From assembly GCA_029547025.1 (NCBI GenBank), contig JAKPQA010000124.1, forward strand, positions 1 to 64,000: DNA of 64,000 nucleotides, in the 5' to 3' direction. Under the pieces are notes generated by a model. That model was not told where the DNA came from, ran no database searches, and saw only the letters and a program-made list of their open reading frames with translations. Positions 40,291-48,715 of this stretch are shown here, piece after piece. Made by a program: the position numbers and the translations under genes. Source of the DNA: Armatimonadota bacterium (GTDB lineage Bacteria > Armatimonadota > Zipacnadia > UBA1398 > JAKPQA01). The first letter of the stretch is position 1. Each line of letters starts with the position of its first letter.

Positions 40291-41154
40291 ATGCACATGA
40301 GTGCCCCCGTGGTGTTTGCGCGTTCTCTCGGGGCCCTGCTGTTGGTTGCGGCCTTTGCCGCTCCAGCCACAGCCCAGGGCGAGGGCCCCCGGGACCAGGG
40401 GAAGTCGGGCGCCACGGCAGCCCGGTCGGCCGTGGCCGAAGCGGAAGAGCAGCTCCGCCGGGAGGCCGAGGGCCAGTTCACCATCGATTCCAGCACCGAG
40501 CCCGAGGCGAAACAGGCTGAGGGATCCAGGCTGCTCCGCCCGACAAAGCCCCAGCCCATGTGGGCTGTGGGTCTGGATGCCGCCTGGCGTCTGGCGCTGG
40601 TCATCGGCCTGATCTGCGGCGTCGCCTGGGTGCTGAGGCGGCTCAGGAGTCCGTCGGTGTCCGACGCGTCCACGCCGGGGCTCCGGGTGGTTGACACCGT
40701 CCGGCTGTCGGCCGACCGTGCGCTTCACGTGGTTCAGGCGCGAGGACACACGTTCCTCATCGGCTCGGCCCCGCAGTCTATCAACCTCGTGGCCGTCCTC
40801 GACGGCCACACCGGCTACGAGCCTGCCAGCGACGCCGATGCCCTGCCCGCCTACAGTGATTCGCGCCGCTGGCCCGAGGACCGAGCGGCGGCCGGCCCCG
40901 AGGATTTCTTCGACCGGCTGGTGGCCGCCGAGCGTGGTTTCGAGCTCGATGACCTGCCGGAGCCAGAGCTGGAGCCGCCCGCCCCCGCCCCTCCTGCGCC
41001 CCCGGTCCGTCGATCGCCGGCCCTGCGTCCCAGCGATGCGCTCGAGCGCGCCATGGGGGTCATCTCATCGATGGAGGGGCGCCTGGACGCGCCCTCGGCA
41101 GGCCGGCGCCACGCCCGGCCCGCCGGGACGTACGATCGTCAAGGACGGCTCTAG
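40291..41154 (+). CDS. fliO: flagellar biosynthetic protein FliO
   Basis: FliO helps assemble FliP into the export gate. From ATG 40291 the protein has 287 residues; ATG 40297 is an alternative. A signal-like hydrophobic segment (about 8-24) precedes a charged region, then a transmembrane helix at about 98-116 ([17 protein letters not shown]). The FliO domain follows with [19 protein letters not shown] at about 130-148. The C-terminus is Pro/Glu-rich and longer than usual. fliP starts in its stop codon. The 260-base gap upstream (40031-40290) holds nothing I recognise. Confidence 0.85.
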   Translation: MHMSAPVVFARSLGALLLVAAFAAPATAQGEGPRDQGKSGATAARSAVAEAEEQLRREAEGQFTIDSSTEPEAKQAEGSRLLRPTKPQPMWAVGLDAAWRLALVIGLICGVAWVLRRLRSPSVSDASTPGLRVVDTVRLSADRALHVVQARGHTFLIGSAPQSINLVAVLDGHTGYEPASDADALPAYSDSRRWPEDRAAAGPEDFFDRLVAAERGFELDDLPEPELEPPAPAPPAPPVRRSPALRPSDALERAMGVISSMEGRLDAPSAGRRHARPAGTYDRQGRL

Positions 41155-41987
41155 TGACCAGGCGCGCCGGCGCGTGGGTAGTGCTCGGGCTCATGCTGGT
41201 GAGCCTGGGGGCGGCTGCATGGGCGCAGACGGACTCCCGTCGGCCATCGCCTGGGGCCACCGCCCCGGGCAAAACGCCGGCCGCGGTGGACCCCGCCAAC
41301 CCGGACACGGGTTTTCGCTTCTCCCTGGACCCGAAGGCGTCCGACGATGGGATGACCCTCCAGCTCTCGGGGCCGCTCCGGGTGCTGTTCCTCCTCACCC
41401 TGATCACCCTCATCCCCGCGGTCGTCATGATGATGACCTCGTTCACTCGCATCGTCATCGTCCTCGGGTTCCTCCGAAGCGCCCTGGGGACCCAGCAGAT
41501 CCCGCCCAACCAGGTCATGGTCGGTCTGGCGCTCTTCCTGACCGCTTTCGTCATGGCCCCGACGCTGCGGGATGTGAACGAGAAGGCATTGAAGCCCTAC
41601 CTGGCCAACGAGATCGGGGTGGAGGCGGCCATCAGCCGTGGCCTTACTCCCCTTCGCGTGATGATGTACCGGCAGACCCGGGAAGCCGACATCGCGCTTA
41701 TGGTGCGTCTGGCCAAGTTGGACCGTCCCAAGTCGTTGGCGGATGTGCCCACCCATGTGCTCGTGCCTGCATTCATCATCAGTGAGCTCAAGACGGCGTT
41801 TGAGATGGGCTTCATCATCTACGTGCCGTTCCTGATCATCGACATGGTGGTTGCCAGCACGCTGATGTCCATGGGCATGATGATGCTCCCGCCGGTGATC
41901 ATCTCGATGCCCTTCAAGTTGTTGTTGTTCGTGCTCGTCGACGGCTGGCATGTGATCGTACGTTCGCTGGTCACGAGTTTCGGATAG
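41154..41987 (+). CDS. fliP: flagellar export gate protein FliP
   Basis: The protein has 277 residues from GTG 41154, one base overlapping the fliO stop. A cleavable-type signal segment covers about 1-24, followed by a Pro-rich linker. The export-gate core shows [20 protein letters not shown] at about 82-101, then [20 protein letters not shown], and the C-terminal [20 protein letters not shown] segment, all diagnostic. FliP forms the gate pore with FliQ and FliR. Confidence 0.97.
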   Translation: MTRRAGAWVVLGLMLVSLGAAAWAQTDSRRPSPGATAPGKTPAAVDPANPDTGFRFSLDPKASDDGMTLQLSGPLRVLFLLTLITLIPAVVMMMTSFTRIVIVLGFLRSALGTQQIPPNQVMVGLALFLTAFVMAPTLRDVNEKALKPYLANEIGVEAAISRGLTPLRVMMYRQTREADIALMVRLAKLDRPKSLADVPTHVLVPAFIISELKTAFEMGFIIYVPFLIIDMVVASTLMSMGMMMLPPVIISMPFKLLLFVLVDGWHVIVRSLVTSFG

Positions 41988-42119
41988 GCGCGCGAGGCGG
42001 GCCCGCGTCGGACGAGGACACTCGCCGGCATTGGGCCGGATGGTTCGTGTCGGCGCACCAGTGTCTGCCGCGGTAAGTCCGGTCCTGGTCGTGGTGGCAG
42101 ATCGAGGAGCGAGTCGATC

Positions 42120-42389
42120 ATGGACGAGGGTATGGTGCTGCGCATCGGCAGCAAGGCGATGCTGACAGCCCTCTACATTGGCGGGCCGGTCCTGGTCTTT
42201 GGGCTGGTGACGGGCGTGCTGGTCAGCATCATCCAGGCGGTGACTCAGATCCAGGAGATGACGCTTACGTTCATCCCGAAGATCATCGCCGTGGTGGTCG
42301 CCATGGTGGTATTCGGGCCCTGGATGCTGCGCATCATGACGGGCTTCACGTCCGAGCTCTTCAACCTTCTCCCGGCGATTCCGAGGTAG
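42120..42389 (+). CDS. fliQ: flagellar export gate protein FliQ
   Basis: The protein has 89 residues, exactly the family norm, from ATG 42120 with GAGGAG upstream. Two transmembrane helices (about 18-38 and 51-70) flank the family motif SIIQAVTQIQEMTLTFIPKI at about 36-55. It assembles with FliP and FliR. The 132-base gap after fliP is unusually wide for this operon but holds no recognisable gene. Confidence 0.96.
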   Translation: MDEGMVLRIGSKAMLTALYIGGPVLVFGLVTGVLVSIIQAVTQIQEMTLTFIPKIIAVVVAMVVFGPWMLRIMTGFTSELFNLLPAIPR

Positions 42390-42398
42390 CGGACCGAC

Positions 42399-43175
42399 AT
42401 GCAGGCGCTGGTCGACAGCCTGCCCGTGTTCCTGCTGATCTTCGCGCGGGTGACGGGCGTGTTCATGACGGCTCCGGTGATCGGGAGCCAGAATGTCTAC
42501 CCGCTGGCACGCGTGGGAGCGGCGGCCGCCCTGGCATTCCTCGTGGCGCCGCTGGTGCCGGTCGATGTCGCATTGTTGCCCGCCGGGGTCATTCCCTATG
42601 CTGGGGTACTCGTCAAGGAGCTCCTCGTCGGCGTCATGATCGGTTTCGCCGCCATGCTGGTGTTCAACGCGGTCCAGATTGCCGGGCAAGTGGTGGACAT
42701 TCAGGTTGGGTTTGGTGTGGCGAATGTTCTCGACCCCGTCACGAGCGCTCAGGTGCCGACCATGGGGCAGTTTCAGTTTGTGATCGCCATGCTGTTGTTC
42801 CTGGCCTTCAACGGCCACCATCTGCTGCTGACGGCGCTCGTCCGGAGCTTCGAACTGGTTCCTCTCACCCACTTCTGGTTCACGGGGGCGTTGGCGACCA
42901 AGTTCTCGGACCTCGTCGGCGAGATGTTTGTTATGAGCGTTCAGATCGGCGCTCCAGCCGTGGGCGCCCTGTTTTTGGCTGAGGTGGCGCTGGGCATGGT
43001 GGCCCGCACGGTGCCGCAGATGAACGTGTTCCTGGTGGGCATACCCATGAAGATCGCCTTGGCATTCGTTATCGTCCTGGCCACACTGCCTATCTTCAGC
43101 CTGTTCGCCGCCCGAGCATTCGACGGCGTCCTACGGGACTTGCTGGAGTTGAGCCGGGCCATGGGGGCCGCTTAG
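42399..43175 (+). CDS. fliR: flagellar export gate protein FliR
   Basis: The protein has 258 residues and about six hydrophobic helices. Diagnostic stretches include FARVTGVFMTAPVIGS at about 14-29, QIAGQVVDIQVGFGVANVLDP at about 87-107 (quoted by position) and the C-terminal region with PQMNVFLVGIPMKIALAFV. Complete. It starts nine bases after the fliQ stop. Confidence 0.96.
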   Translation: MQALVDSLPVFLLIFARVTGVFMTAPVIGSQNVYPLARVGAAAALAFLVAPLVPVDVALLPAGVIPYAGVLVKELLVGVMIGFAAMLVFNAVQIAGQVVDIQVGFGVANVLDPVTSAQVPTMGQFQFVIAMLLFLAFNGHHLLLTALVRSFELVPLTHFWFTGALATKFSDLVGEMFVMSVQIGAPAVGALFLAEVALGMVARTVPQMNVFLVGIPMKIALAFVIVLATLPIFSLFAARAFDGVLRDLLELSRAMGAA

Positions 43176-43211
43176 GCAGAGCTTCCGGCCGCAAGGAGGT
43201 GAGTGGCCCGC

Positions 43212-44288
43212 ATGGCCTCACAGGAGAGAACGGAGACTGCCACACCGAGGCGCCGGCAGGACGCGCGCGAGCGCGGGCAGGTCGCCCGAAGCAGCGACGT
43301 CAACGCGATCATTGTCTTCCTGACCGTGCTGGTCGTCCTGCGGATACTCACCTCTCGCGAGTACGACACGGTGGCGACCCTTTGTGTCCACTACTGGGGG
43401 GCTTTGGACGAGATCCGCGTCTCGCCTGATTCGATCATGGCCTACGCCATCACGGCCATCGCCCAATCGGCGCTCGTGCTGTGGCCGGTCGTGGTTGCCG
43501 CTGCTGCCGCTGCGCTGGCTGCGAATCTGTTGCAGGTGGGGTTCCTGTGCGCCCCCAAGGTCATTCGGCTGGACGCCAGTCGCCTCAATCCCGTCAACGG
43601 CTTCAAGCGCCTGTTCTCGCTGCGGGCGTGTGTCGAGCTGCTCAAGGCGTTACTCAAGATTGCGGTGGTTGCGTATATCGGTTACAGCACGCTCTGGGGG
43701 AGCCGCCATCTGCTGTTCGTGCTGCCCGAGCAGACAGTGGCCGGCGTCATGCTGATCATCGGCGACATCGCGTACCGTATCTGCCTCAAAGCGGGGCTCG
43801 CGCTGCTGGTGCTCGCGCTGGCCGACTACGGGTTCCAGCGATGGCAGCATGAGAAGGATCTCCGGATGACGCGTCAGGAGCTCCGCGACGAGTACAAGCG
43901 GCAGGAGGGTGACCCGCTGCTGAAACAGCGAATCCGCCAGCGGCAGCGCGAACTCGCCCGCCGGCGGATGATGGCCGAGGTGCCCAAGGCCGACGTCGTC
44001 ATCACCAACCCGACGCACTTGGCCGTTGCGCTAAGGTACGACCCGGCGCATATGGACGCGCCCTGCGTGGTGGCGAAGGGCGAACGCGCACTGGCCGAGC
44101 GGATTCGCGAGATTGCGCGCGAGGCGGGCGTGCCCGTGATCGAGAACAGGGAGTTGGCTCAGTCGCTGTTCCGTCTGGTGCCCGTGGGAGGCGTGATACC
44201 GAGCCAGCTCTTCGAGGCCGTGGCACAGATCCTGGCTTACGTCTATCGGATCCGCGGCAAGACACCGGCCTTCTCGTCGGCCGCGTAG
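43212..44288 (+). CDS. flhB: flagellar export switch protein FlhB
   Basis: FlhB switches export specificity. ATG 43212 is preferred: AAGGAGGT (43193-43200) is 11 bases upstream, whereas GTG 43203 would be too close. The 358-residue protein has four membrane helices (about 25-200) and the cytoplasmic domain. The autocleavage motif NPTH is at about 263-266, in VITNPTHLAVALRY. The conserved ENRELAQSLF segment is near 310-320. The opening RTETATPRRRQDARERGQVARSSD is typical. Complete. Confidence 0.97.
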   Translation: MASQERTETATPRRRQDARERGQVARSSDVNAIIVFLTVLVVLRILTSREYDTVATLCVHYWGALDEIRVSPDSIMAYAITAIAQSALVLWPVVVAAAAAALAANLLQVGFLCAPKVIRLDASRLNPVNGFKRLFSLRACVELLKALLKIAVVAYIGYSTLWGSRHLLFVLPEQTVAGVMLIIGDIAYRICLKAGLALLVLALADYGFQRWQHEKDLRMTRQELRDEYKRQEGDPLLKQRIRQRQRELARRRMMAEVPKADVVITNPTHLAVALRYDPAHMDAPCVVAKGERALAERIREIAREAGVPVIENRELAQSLFRLVPVGGVIPSQLFEAVAQILAYVYRIRGKTPAFSSAA

Positions 44289-44421
44289 GCCCGGTCTGTG
44301 GACGGAGACGGGGCAGGGGGCGAGGGGGCTCTGTCCTTCCCCGCGTGTGGGGAGAACCGGGACTGGGCACTGATATCGTGACTTTTGACTTCTGATTGCT
44401 ACTTCCAAGAGGCCGCTCAGC

Positions 44422-46494
44422 ATGGAAGCCATCCTCGCACCGGCACGGCTCATGAGCCGCTACCGGGACCTCCAGGTCCCGGTAGCACTCATTGCCGTCA
44501 TCGCCATGCTCGTGCTGCCCGTGCCACCCGTTCTCCTCGATGCCCTGCTGTCGATCAACCTCGTTCTGGCCATCACCATTTTGCTGCTGACGACCTACAC
44601 CAAGGACGCCCTCGAGTTCTCGGTGTTCCCGTCGCTGTTGCTGTTCACCACCCTGTTCCGTCTGGCCCTGAACGTAGCTGCCATGAAGCTGATCCTGACC
44701 ACGGCCCACGCGGGGAAGGTGATCTACGAGTTCGGCGACCTGGTGGTCGGAGGCAACCAGGTCGTGGGCATCATCCTGTTCGCGACGCTGGTCGTCATTC
44801 AGTTTATTGTCATCACATCGGGCGCTGGGCGCGTGGCCGAGGTGGCTGCACGTTTCACGTTGGACGCCATGCCTGGCAAGCAGATGTCCATCGATGCCGA
44901 CCTGAACGCTGGGATCATCGACGAGGCTGAGGCCCGGAGACGCCGCCGCAACATCGAGCGGGAGGCGGACTTCTACGGAGCGATGGACGGCGCGACGAAG
45001 TTCGTCCGTGGTGATGCGATCTTTGCCATCATCGCCGTGCTCCTGAACATCGTGGGCGGGTTCATCATCGGCGTGATGATGAAGCACATGACCGCCGCTG
45101 AGGCATTCGAGACCTACACCCGCCTCACGGTCGGCGACGGACTCGTCACTCAGATCCCTGCGCTCATCGTCTCCACCGCCACCGGCATCATCGTCACGAG
45201 GGCCGCCAGCGAGGAGAACCTGGGCTCGGACATGGCCACCCAGCTCACTCGCTACCCCCGGGAGATCATGGTGGCCGCCGTAGCTCTCCTCATATTCGGG
45301 GCCGTGCTGCAGGCCGTTCCCATGATCACCGTCTCGCTCCTGACCGGCTTGGGGGCCTATGCGCTGACGGCCACCGCCAAACGCGAGCGGGTCGCCGCGG
45401 TTCGGGCTGAGGAAGAGAAGGCCAAGGCAGCGCCCCGGGGTCCCGAGGATGTCACGCCACTGCTTGAGGTCGAGCCCATCGAGCTCGAGATCGGCTATGG
45501 CCTGATTCCGCTCGCCCATCCGGGCCAGGGCGGCGATCTGCTCGACCGTGTGACGATGATCCGCAAGCAGGCGGCCATCGACCTTGGGCTCGTGGTGCCC
45601 CCAATCCGCATCCGTGACAATATGCAGCTGGAGCCGAACTCCTATACCATGAAGCTGCGAGGTGTCCCGGTGGCGACCGGCCAGGTGGTCATCGACCGCT
45701 TCTTGGCCATCGGTGTTCCGCCCGAAGACCAGCAGATCCATGGCATCCGGTGCACGGACCCGGCCTTTGGGCTTTCGGCCGTCTGGGTCACTGAGGCCGA
45801 TCGGATGCGGGCGGAGATGGCCGGGTACACAGTGGTCGACCCGACATCGGTGATCGCGACCCATGTGACGGAGGTCATCAAGAAGCACGCGGCCGAAATC
45901 CTGGGCCGGCAGGAGGTGCAGGACCTGGTGGAGCGCATCCGCCAGACACGCCCCGCAGCGGTCGAGGGGCTGATCCCCACCGTGCTCAGCGTTGCGGATC
46001 TCCACCGAATCCTGCAGAATCTGCTGGCCGAGCAGGTTTCGATCCGAGACATGCTCAGCATCATGGAGGCGCTGGGTGACCGGGCACCGCAGACGCGCGA
46101 CATCGACGCGTTGACCGAGGCTGTGCGGCTGGGGTTGCGGCGTCGCATCTGTGCCCAGTATCTGACCGAGGACGGCCGCCTGCCGGTGCTCACCCTCGAC
46201 CCCAGGGTGGAGCGTCTGATTCTGGCCGCGGTGCAGGAGGATGCCTCGGGCCAGTTCCTGGCGCTCGAGCCCGATCAGGCGCGCGCGATTCTTGAGGAGC
46301 TGGCCAAGGGGATGGAGCGGGCGTCGCGAATGGGGTACCAGCCCATTCTGGTGGTCACGCCGCGATTGCGTCTGGTGGTCCGGCGGCTGACGGCGTCGGT
46401 ATTTGAGAATCTGGTCGTGCTTTCGCAAGCCGAGTTGGTACCTGACATCACCATCGAGAATCTAGGAATGGTCTCGCTGCCCAGTGAAGGTTAA
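44422..46494 (+). CDS. flhA: flagellar export component FlhA
   Basis: FlhA is the main export-gate protein that docks chaperones and the ATPase. The 690-residue length is typical. About eight transmembrane helices lie in the first 320 residues; the family signature RFTLDAMPGKQMSIDADLN begins at about 145. The cytoplasmic domain (about 330-690) has the DPTSVIATHVTEVIKKHA segment and the conserved VLSVADLHRILQNLLAEQVS region. Complete. flhF starts inside its last 11 bases. Confidence 0.97.
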   Translation: MEAILAPARLMSRYRDLQVPVALIAVIAMLVLPVPPVLLDALLSINLVLAITILLLTTYTKDALEFSVFPSLLLFTTLFRLALNVAAMKLILTTAHAGKVIYEFGDLVVGGNQVVGIILFATLVVIQFIVITSGAGRVAEVAARFTLDAMPGKQMSIDADLNAGIIDEAEARRRRRNIEREADFYGAMDGATKFVRGDAIFAIIAVLLNIVGGFIIGVMMKHMTAAEAFETYTRLTVGDGLVTQIPALIVSTATGIIVTRAASEENLGSDMATQLTRYPREIMVAAVALLIFGAVLQAVPMITVSLLTGLGAYALTATAKRERVAAVRAEEEKAKAAPRGPEDVTPLLEVEPIELEIGYGLIPLAHPGQGGDLLDRVTMIRKQAAIDLGLVVPPIRIRDNMQLEPNSYTMKLRGVPVATGQVVIDRFLAIGVPPEDQQIHGIRCTDPAFGLSAVWVTEADRMRAEMAGYTVVDPTSVIATHVTEVIKKHAAEILGRQEVQDLVERIRQTRPAAVEGLIPTVLSVADLHRILQNLLAEQVSIRDMLSIMEALGDRAPQTRDIDALTEAVRLGLRRRICAQYLTEDGRLPVLTLDPRVERLILAAVQEDASGQFLALEPDQARAILEELAKGMERASRMGYQPILVVTPRLRLVVRRLTASVFENLVVLSQAELVPDITIENLGMVSLPSEG

Positions 46495-47749
46495 GAAGTA
46501 CCAGGCATCGAGCTACCGTGACGCGCTGGCCCAGGTTCGGCAGGACCTGGGGCCGGATGCCGTGATCCTGACGACTCGGGAGATCAGCCGGAGTCGCTTT
46601 CTGGGCATCGGGCGGCGGCGGGCAGTTGAGATCGTGGCCGCACAGGACATTCGCCTGAGGGAGGGCCGCCCCGATCGGCACGATCGAGGCCGGGCTCGGC
46701 CGCGGGCGCCTGAGCGGGCCAGACCTCATGTCTCGTCGCCCGCGATCTCACGGGACCCCCAGCCCTTGGCGAGCGCGACGCCCAGCGCTCTGCGCGAGCC
46801 GTTTGGGGCTTCGTCCCCGGCCGCCGCCGCGGCGGCGGGAGACCCCGCCACCCGCGAGCGCCTCGAGGAGCTCGAAAGGCACCTGAGCACCATGCGCGTC
46901 GCCCTCGACGCCGTGGTGCACCCGGCTGAGCCGACGGCACCGGTGGTCCCGCCGCTTTCCGAGCCGGGGCCCGAACTCGGGCCGCTGTACCGCATCCTCT
47001 GCGAGGCCGACGTATCCCCCGCCTTGGCGGCCGAGATCGTGTTGGCCGCCGGCAACGGATCGGGGGGTGATGGGCGCCCCGAGGCCGTGCGCGCCCAGCT
47101 TGTCGAGCGTTTAGTCACCTCCGGCCCCATCGGTCGGCCCGAGGGCGAGAAGCCGCGCGTCGTGGCCCTCGTCGGTCCCACCGGCGTCGGCAAGACGACG
47201 ACCATCGCCAAGCTGGCCGGCGAGTACACCTTTATGCACAACTGCCGCGTGGGCCTGCTGACCGTCGACACCTACCGGGTGGCCGCCGTCGAGCAGCTCC
47301 GCACCTTTGCCAAGATCATGACCGTACCGGTGCAGGTGGCGGCATCTCCCCGCGAGGCCCGCGAGTGCCTGGACAAGTTCACGCGCCCCGAACTGATTCT
47401 GGTGGATACCGCCGGGCGCAGCCAGAAGCACGACGAACAGGTGCGGGCCCTGCAGAAGCTGCTGGCCGCCGTCGAGCCCGATGAGGTGCACCTGGTGCTG
47501 TCGGCGACCACCAAGTCCCGCGACCTCATCGATGTGGTCAAGCGGTTCAGAGAGGTCGGGGTCGACCGGATGATCTTCACCAAGCTGGATGAGACCAACT
47601 CCTACGGTCCCGTGCTGAACGTTGCAGTCGAGAGTGGCCTTCCGATATCCTATGTCACCAATGGCCAGATGGTGCCGGAGGATATCGCCCTCGCCACACC
47701 GGGATATCTTGCGGACCTTGTCATGGGTGGACGGACTCGGGATGCTTGA
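46484..47749 (+). CDS. flhF: flagellar placement GTPase FlhF
   Basis: FlhF is an SRP-type GTPase that directs where flagella form. The protein has 421 residues from GTG 46484, overlapping flhA by 11 bases. The N-terminal B-domain has MKVKKYQASSYRDALAQV. An Ala/Pro-rich linker follows, then the NG domain: GPTGVGKTTT at 231-240, DTYR at about 257-260, VDTAGRS near 307-313 and TKLDE near 365-369. All GTPase motifs are present. flhG overlaps the end by eight bases. Confidence 0.96.
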   Translation: MKVKKYQASSYRDALAQVRQDLGPDAVILTTREISRSRFLGIGRRRAVEIVAAQDIRLREGRPDRHDRGRARPRAPERARPHVSSPAISRDPQPLASATPSALREPFGASSPAAAAAAGDPATRERLEELERHLSTMRVALDAVVHPAEPTAPVVPPLSEPGPELGPLYRILCEADVSPALAAEIVLAAGNGSGGDGRPEAVRAQLVERLVTSGPIGRPEGEKPRVVALVGPTGVGKTTTIAKLAGEYTFMHNCRVGLLTVDTYRVAAVEQLRTFAKIMTVPVQVAASPREARECLDKFTRPELILVDTAGRSQKHDEQVRALQKLLAAVEPDEVHLVLSATTKSRDLIDVVKRFREVGVDRMIFTKLDETNSYGPVLNVAVESGLPISYVTNGQMVPEDIALATPGYLADLVMGGRTRDA

Positions 47750-48635
47750 CCAGGCCGACGGCCTCAGGCTGCTAGCGAGCTGCTACCGCAAGCACGACCA
47801 GCGAATGGTGCGCGATCCGGCCTCCCGCCTGGTGTGTGTAACCGGTGGCAAGGGCGGCGTCGGCAAGACGAACGTGGCGGCCAACCTCGGTCTGGCGCTG
47901 TGCTCCCTGGGATCCCGCGTGGTCCTGTTCGATGCCGATCTGGGCCTCGCCAACCTCGATATGATCCTCGGCCTCGAGCCCCGCTACACCCTCGAGCACG
48001 TGGTCCGGGGCCAGGTTGAGGACCTGCGCGACGTGGTGATGGATGGTCCGGGTGGGCTCAAGGTCGTGGCCGGCGGGAGCGGGATCGCCGAGCTGGCGAA
48101 CCTTCCTGGTGCTGCGGTGCAGCGGCTTCTCCGCGGACTCATGGGTCTGCAGGAGCTCGGGGACACCGTCGTCATTGACACCAGTGCCGGGATTCATCAG
48201 ACCGTTCTCTCGTTCATCGTCAGCGCTCACGAGACCCTCCTCGTGACTACGCCGGAGCCCACGGCCGTGGCGGCGGCCTATGCCACCATGAAGGCCGTCT
48301 CGACCCAGATTCAGGATCCGCGGTTCTTCCTCGTCGTGAACATGGCTCGGAGCGACCAAGAGGGGCAGGAGGCCATCGATCGCCTGACTCACGTGGCGAA
48401 GCAGTTCCTGGGCATCCGCGTGCGCTCGCTGGGTATCATCCCATGGGATTCCCGGGTCAGCGACGCCGTGCGTCTCCGAGTCCCCTTTGTGCAGCAGTTT
48501 CCCGGCTGCGCCGCCTCGCGCCGCCTCCGCTCGGTAGCCGAGCAGCTGTGCACGCGCAAGCCGCAGCCCCAGCCGGGCGTTGGTCTCGCCACCGCCGTCG
48601 ACCGGCTGCGGAAGTTCTTCTTTGCCCGGGCGTAG
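47742..48635 (+). CDS. flhG: flagellar number regulator FlhG (MinD-like ATPase)
   Basis: FlhG stimulates FlhF and limits flagellar number. ATG 47742 gives 297 residues and the family opening MLDQADGLRLL; GTG 47727 is in frame but would place five extra residues ahead of it. The deviant Walker A loop GGKGGVGKTN is at 35-44, the DADLGLANLD switch at about 64-73, and VIDTSAGIH at about 144-152. Start codon overlaps the flhF stop. The flagellar sigma factor gene that commonly follows is absent; after an 80-base gap a carbohydrate-active gene begins. Confidence 0.93.
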   Translation: MLDQADGLRLLASCYRKHDQRMVRDPASRLVCVTGGKGGVGKTNVAANLGLALCSLGSRVVLFDADLGLANLDMILGLEPRYTLEHVVRGQVEDLRDVVMDGPGGLKVVAGGSGIAELANLPGAAVQRLLRGLMGLQELGDTVVIDTSAGIHQTVLSFIVSAHETLLVTTPEPTAVAAAYATMKAVSTQIQDPRFFLVVNMARSDQEGQEAIDRLTHVAKQFLGIRVRSLGIIPWDSRVSDAVRLRVPFVQQFPGCAASRRLRSVAEQLCTRKPQPQPGVGLATAVDRLRKFFFARA

Positions 48636-48715
48636 AGGCTCGTGCTGCACGCTGTCGTGCTTGTCGCATGAGTGGACCGGTCGGCATGCTTTGCATGGTG
48701 ATCGAGGAGGCCTCC

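Noticed and set aside
44002-46428. An 808-codon open frame on the minus strand opposite flhB/flhA
   Set aside because: It mirrors the well-supported FlhA gene and has His/Arg/Gln-rich composition with no family resemblance.
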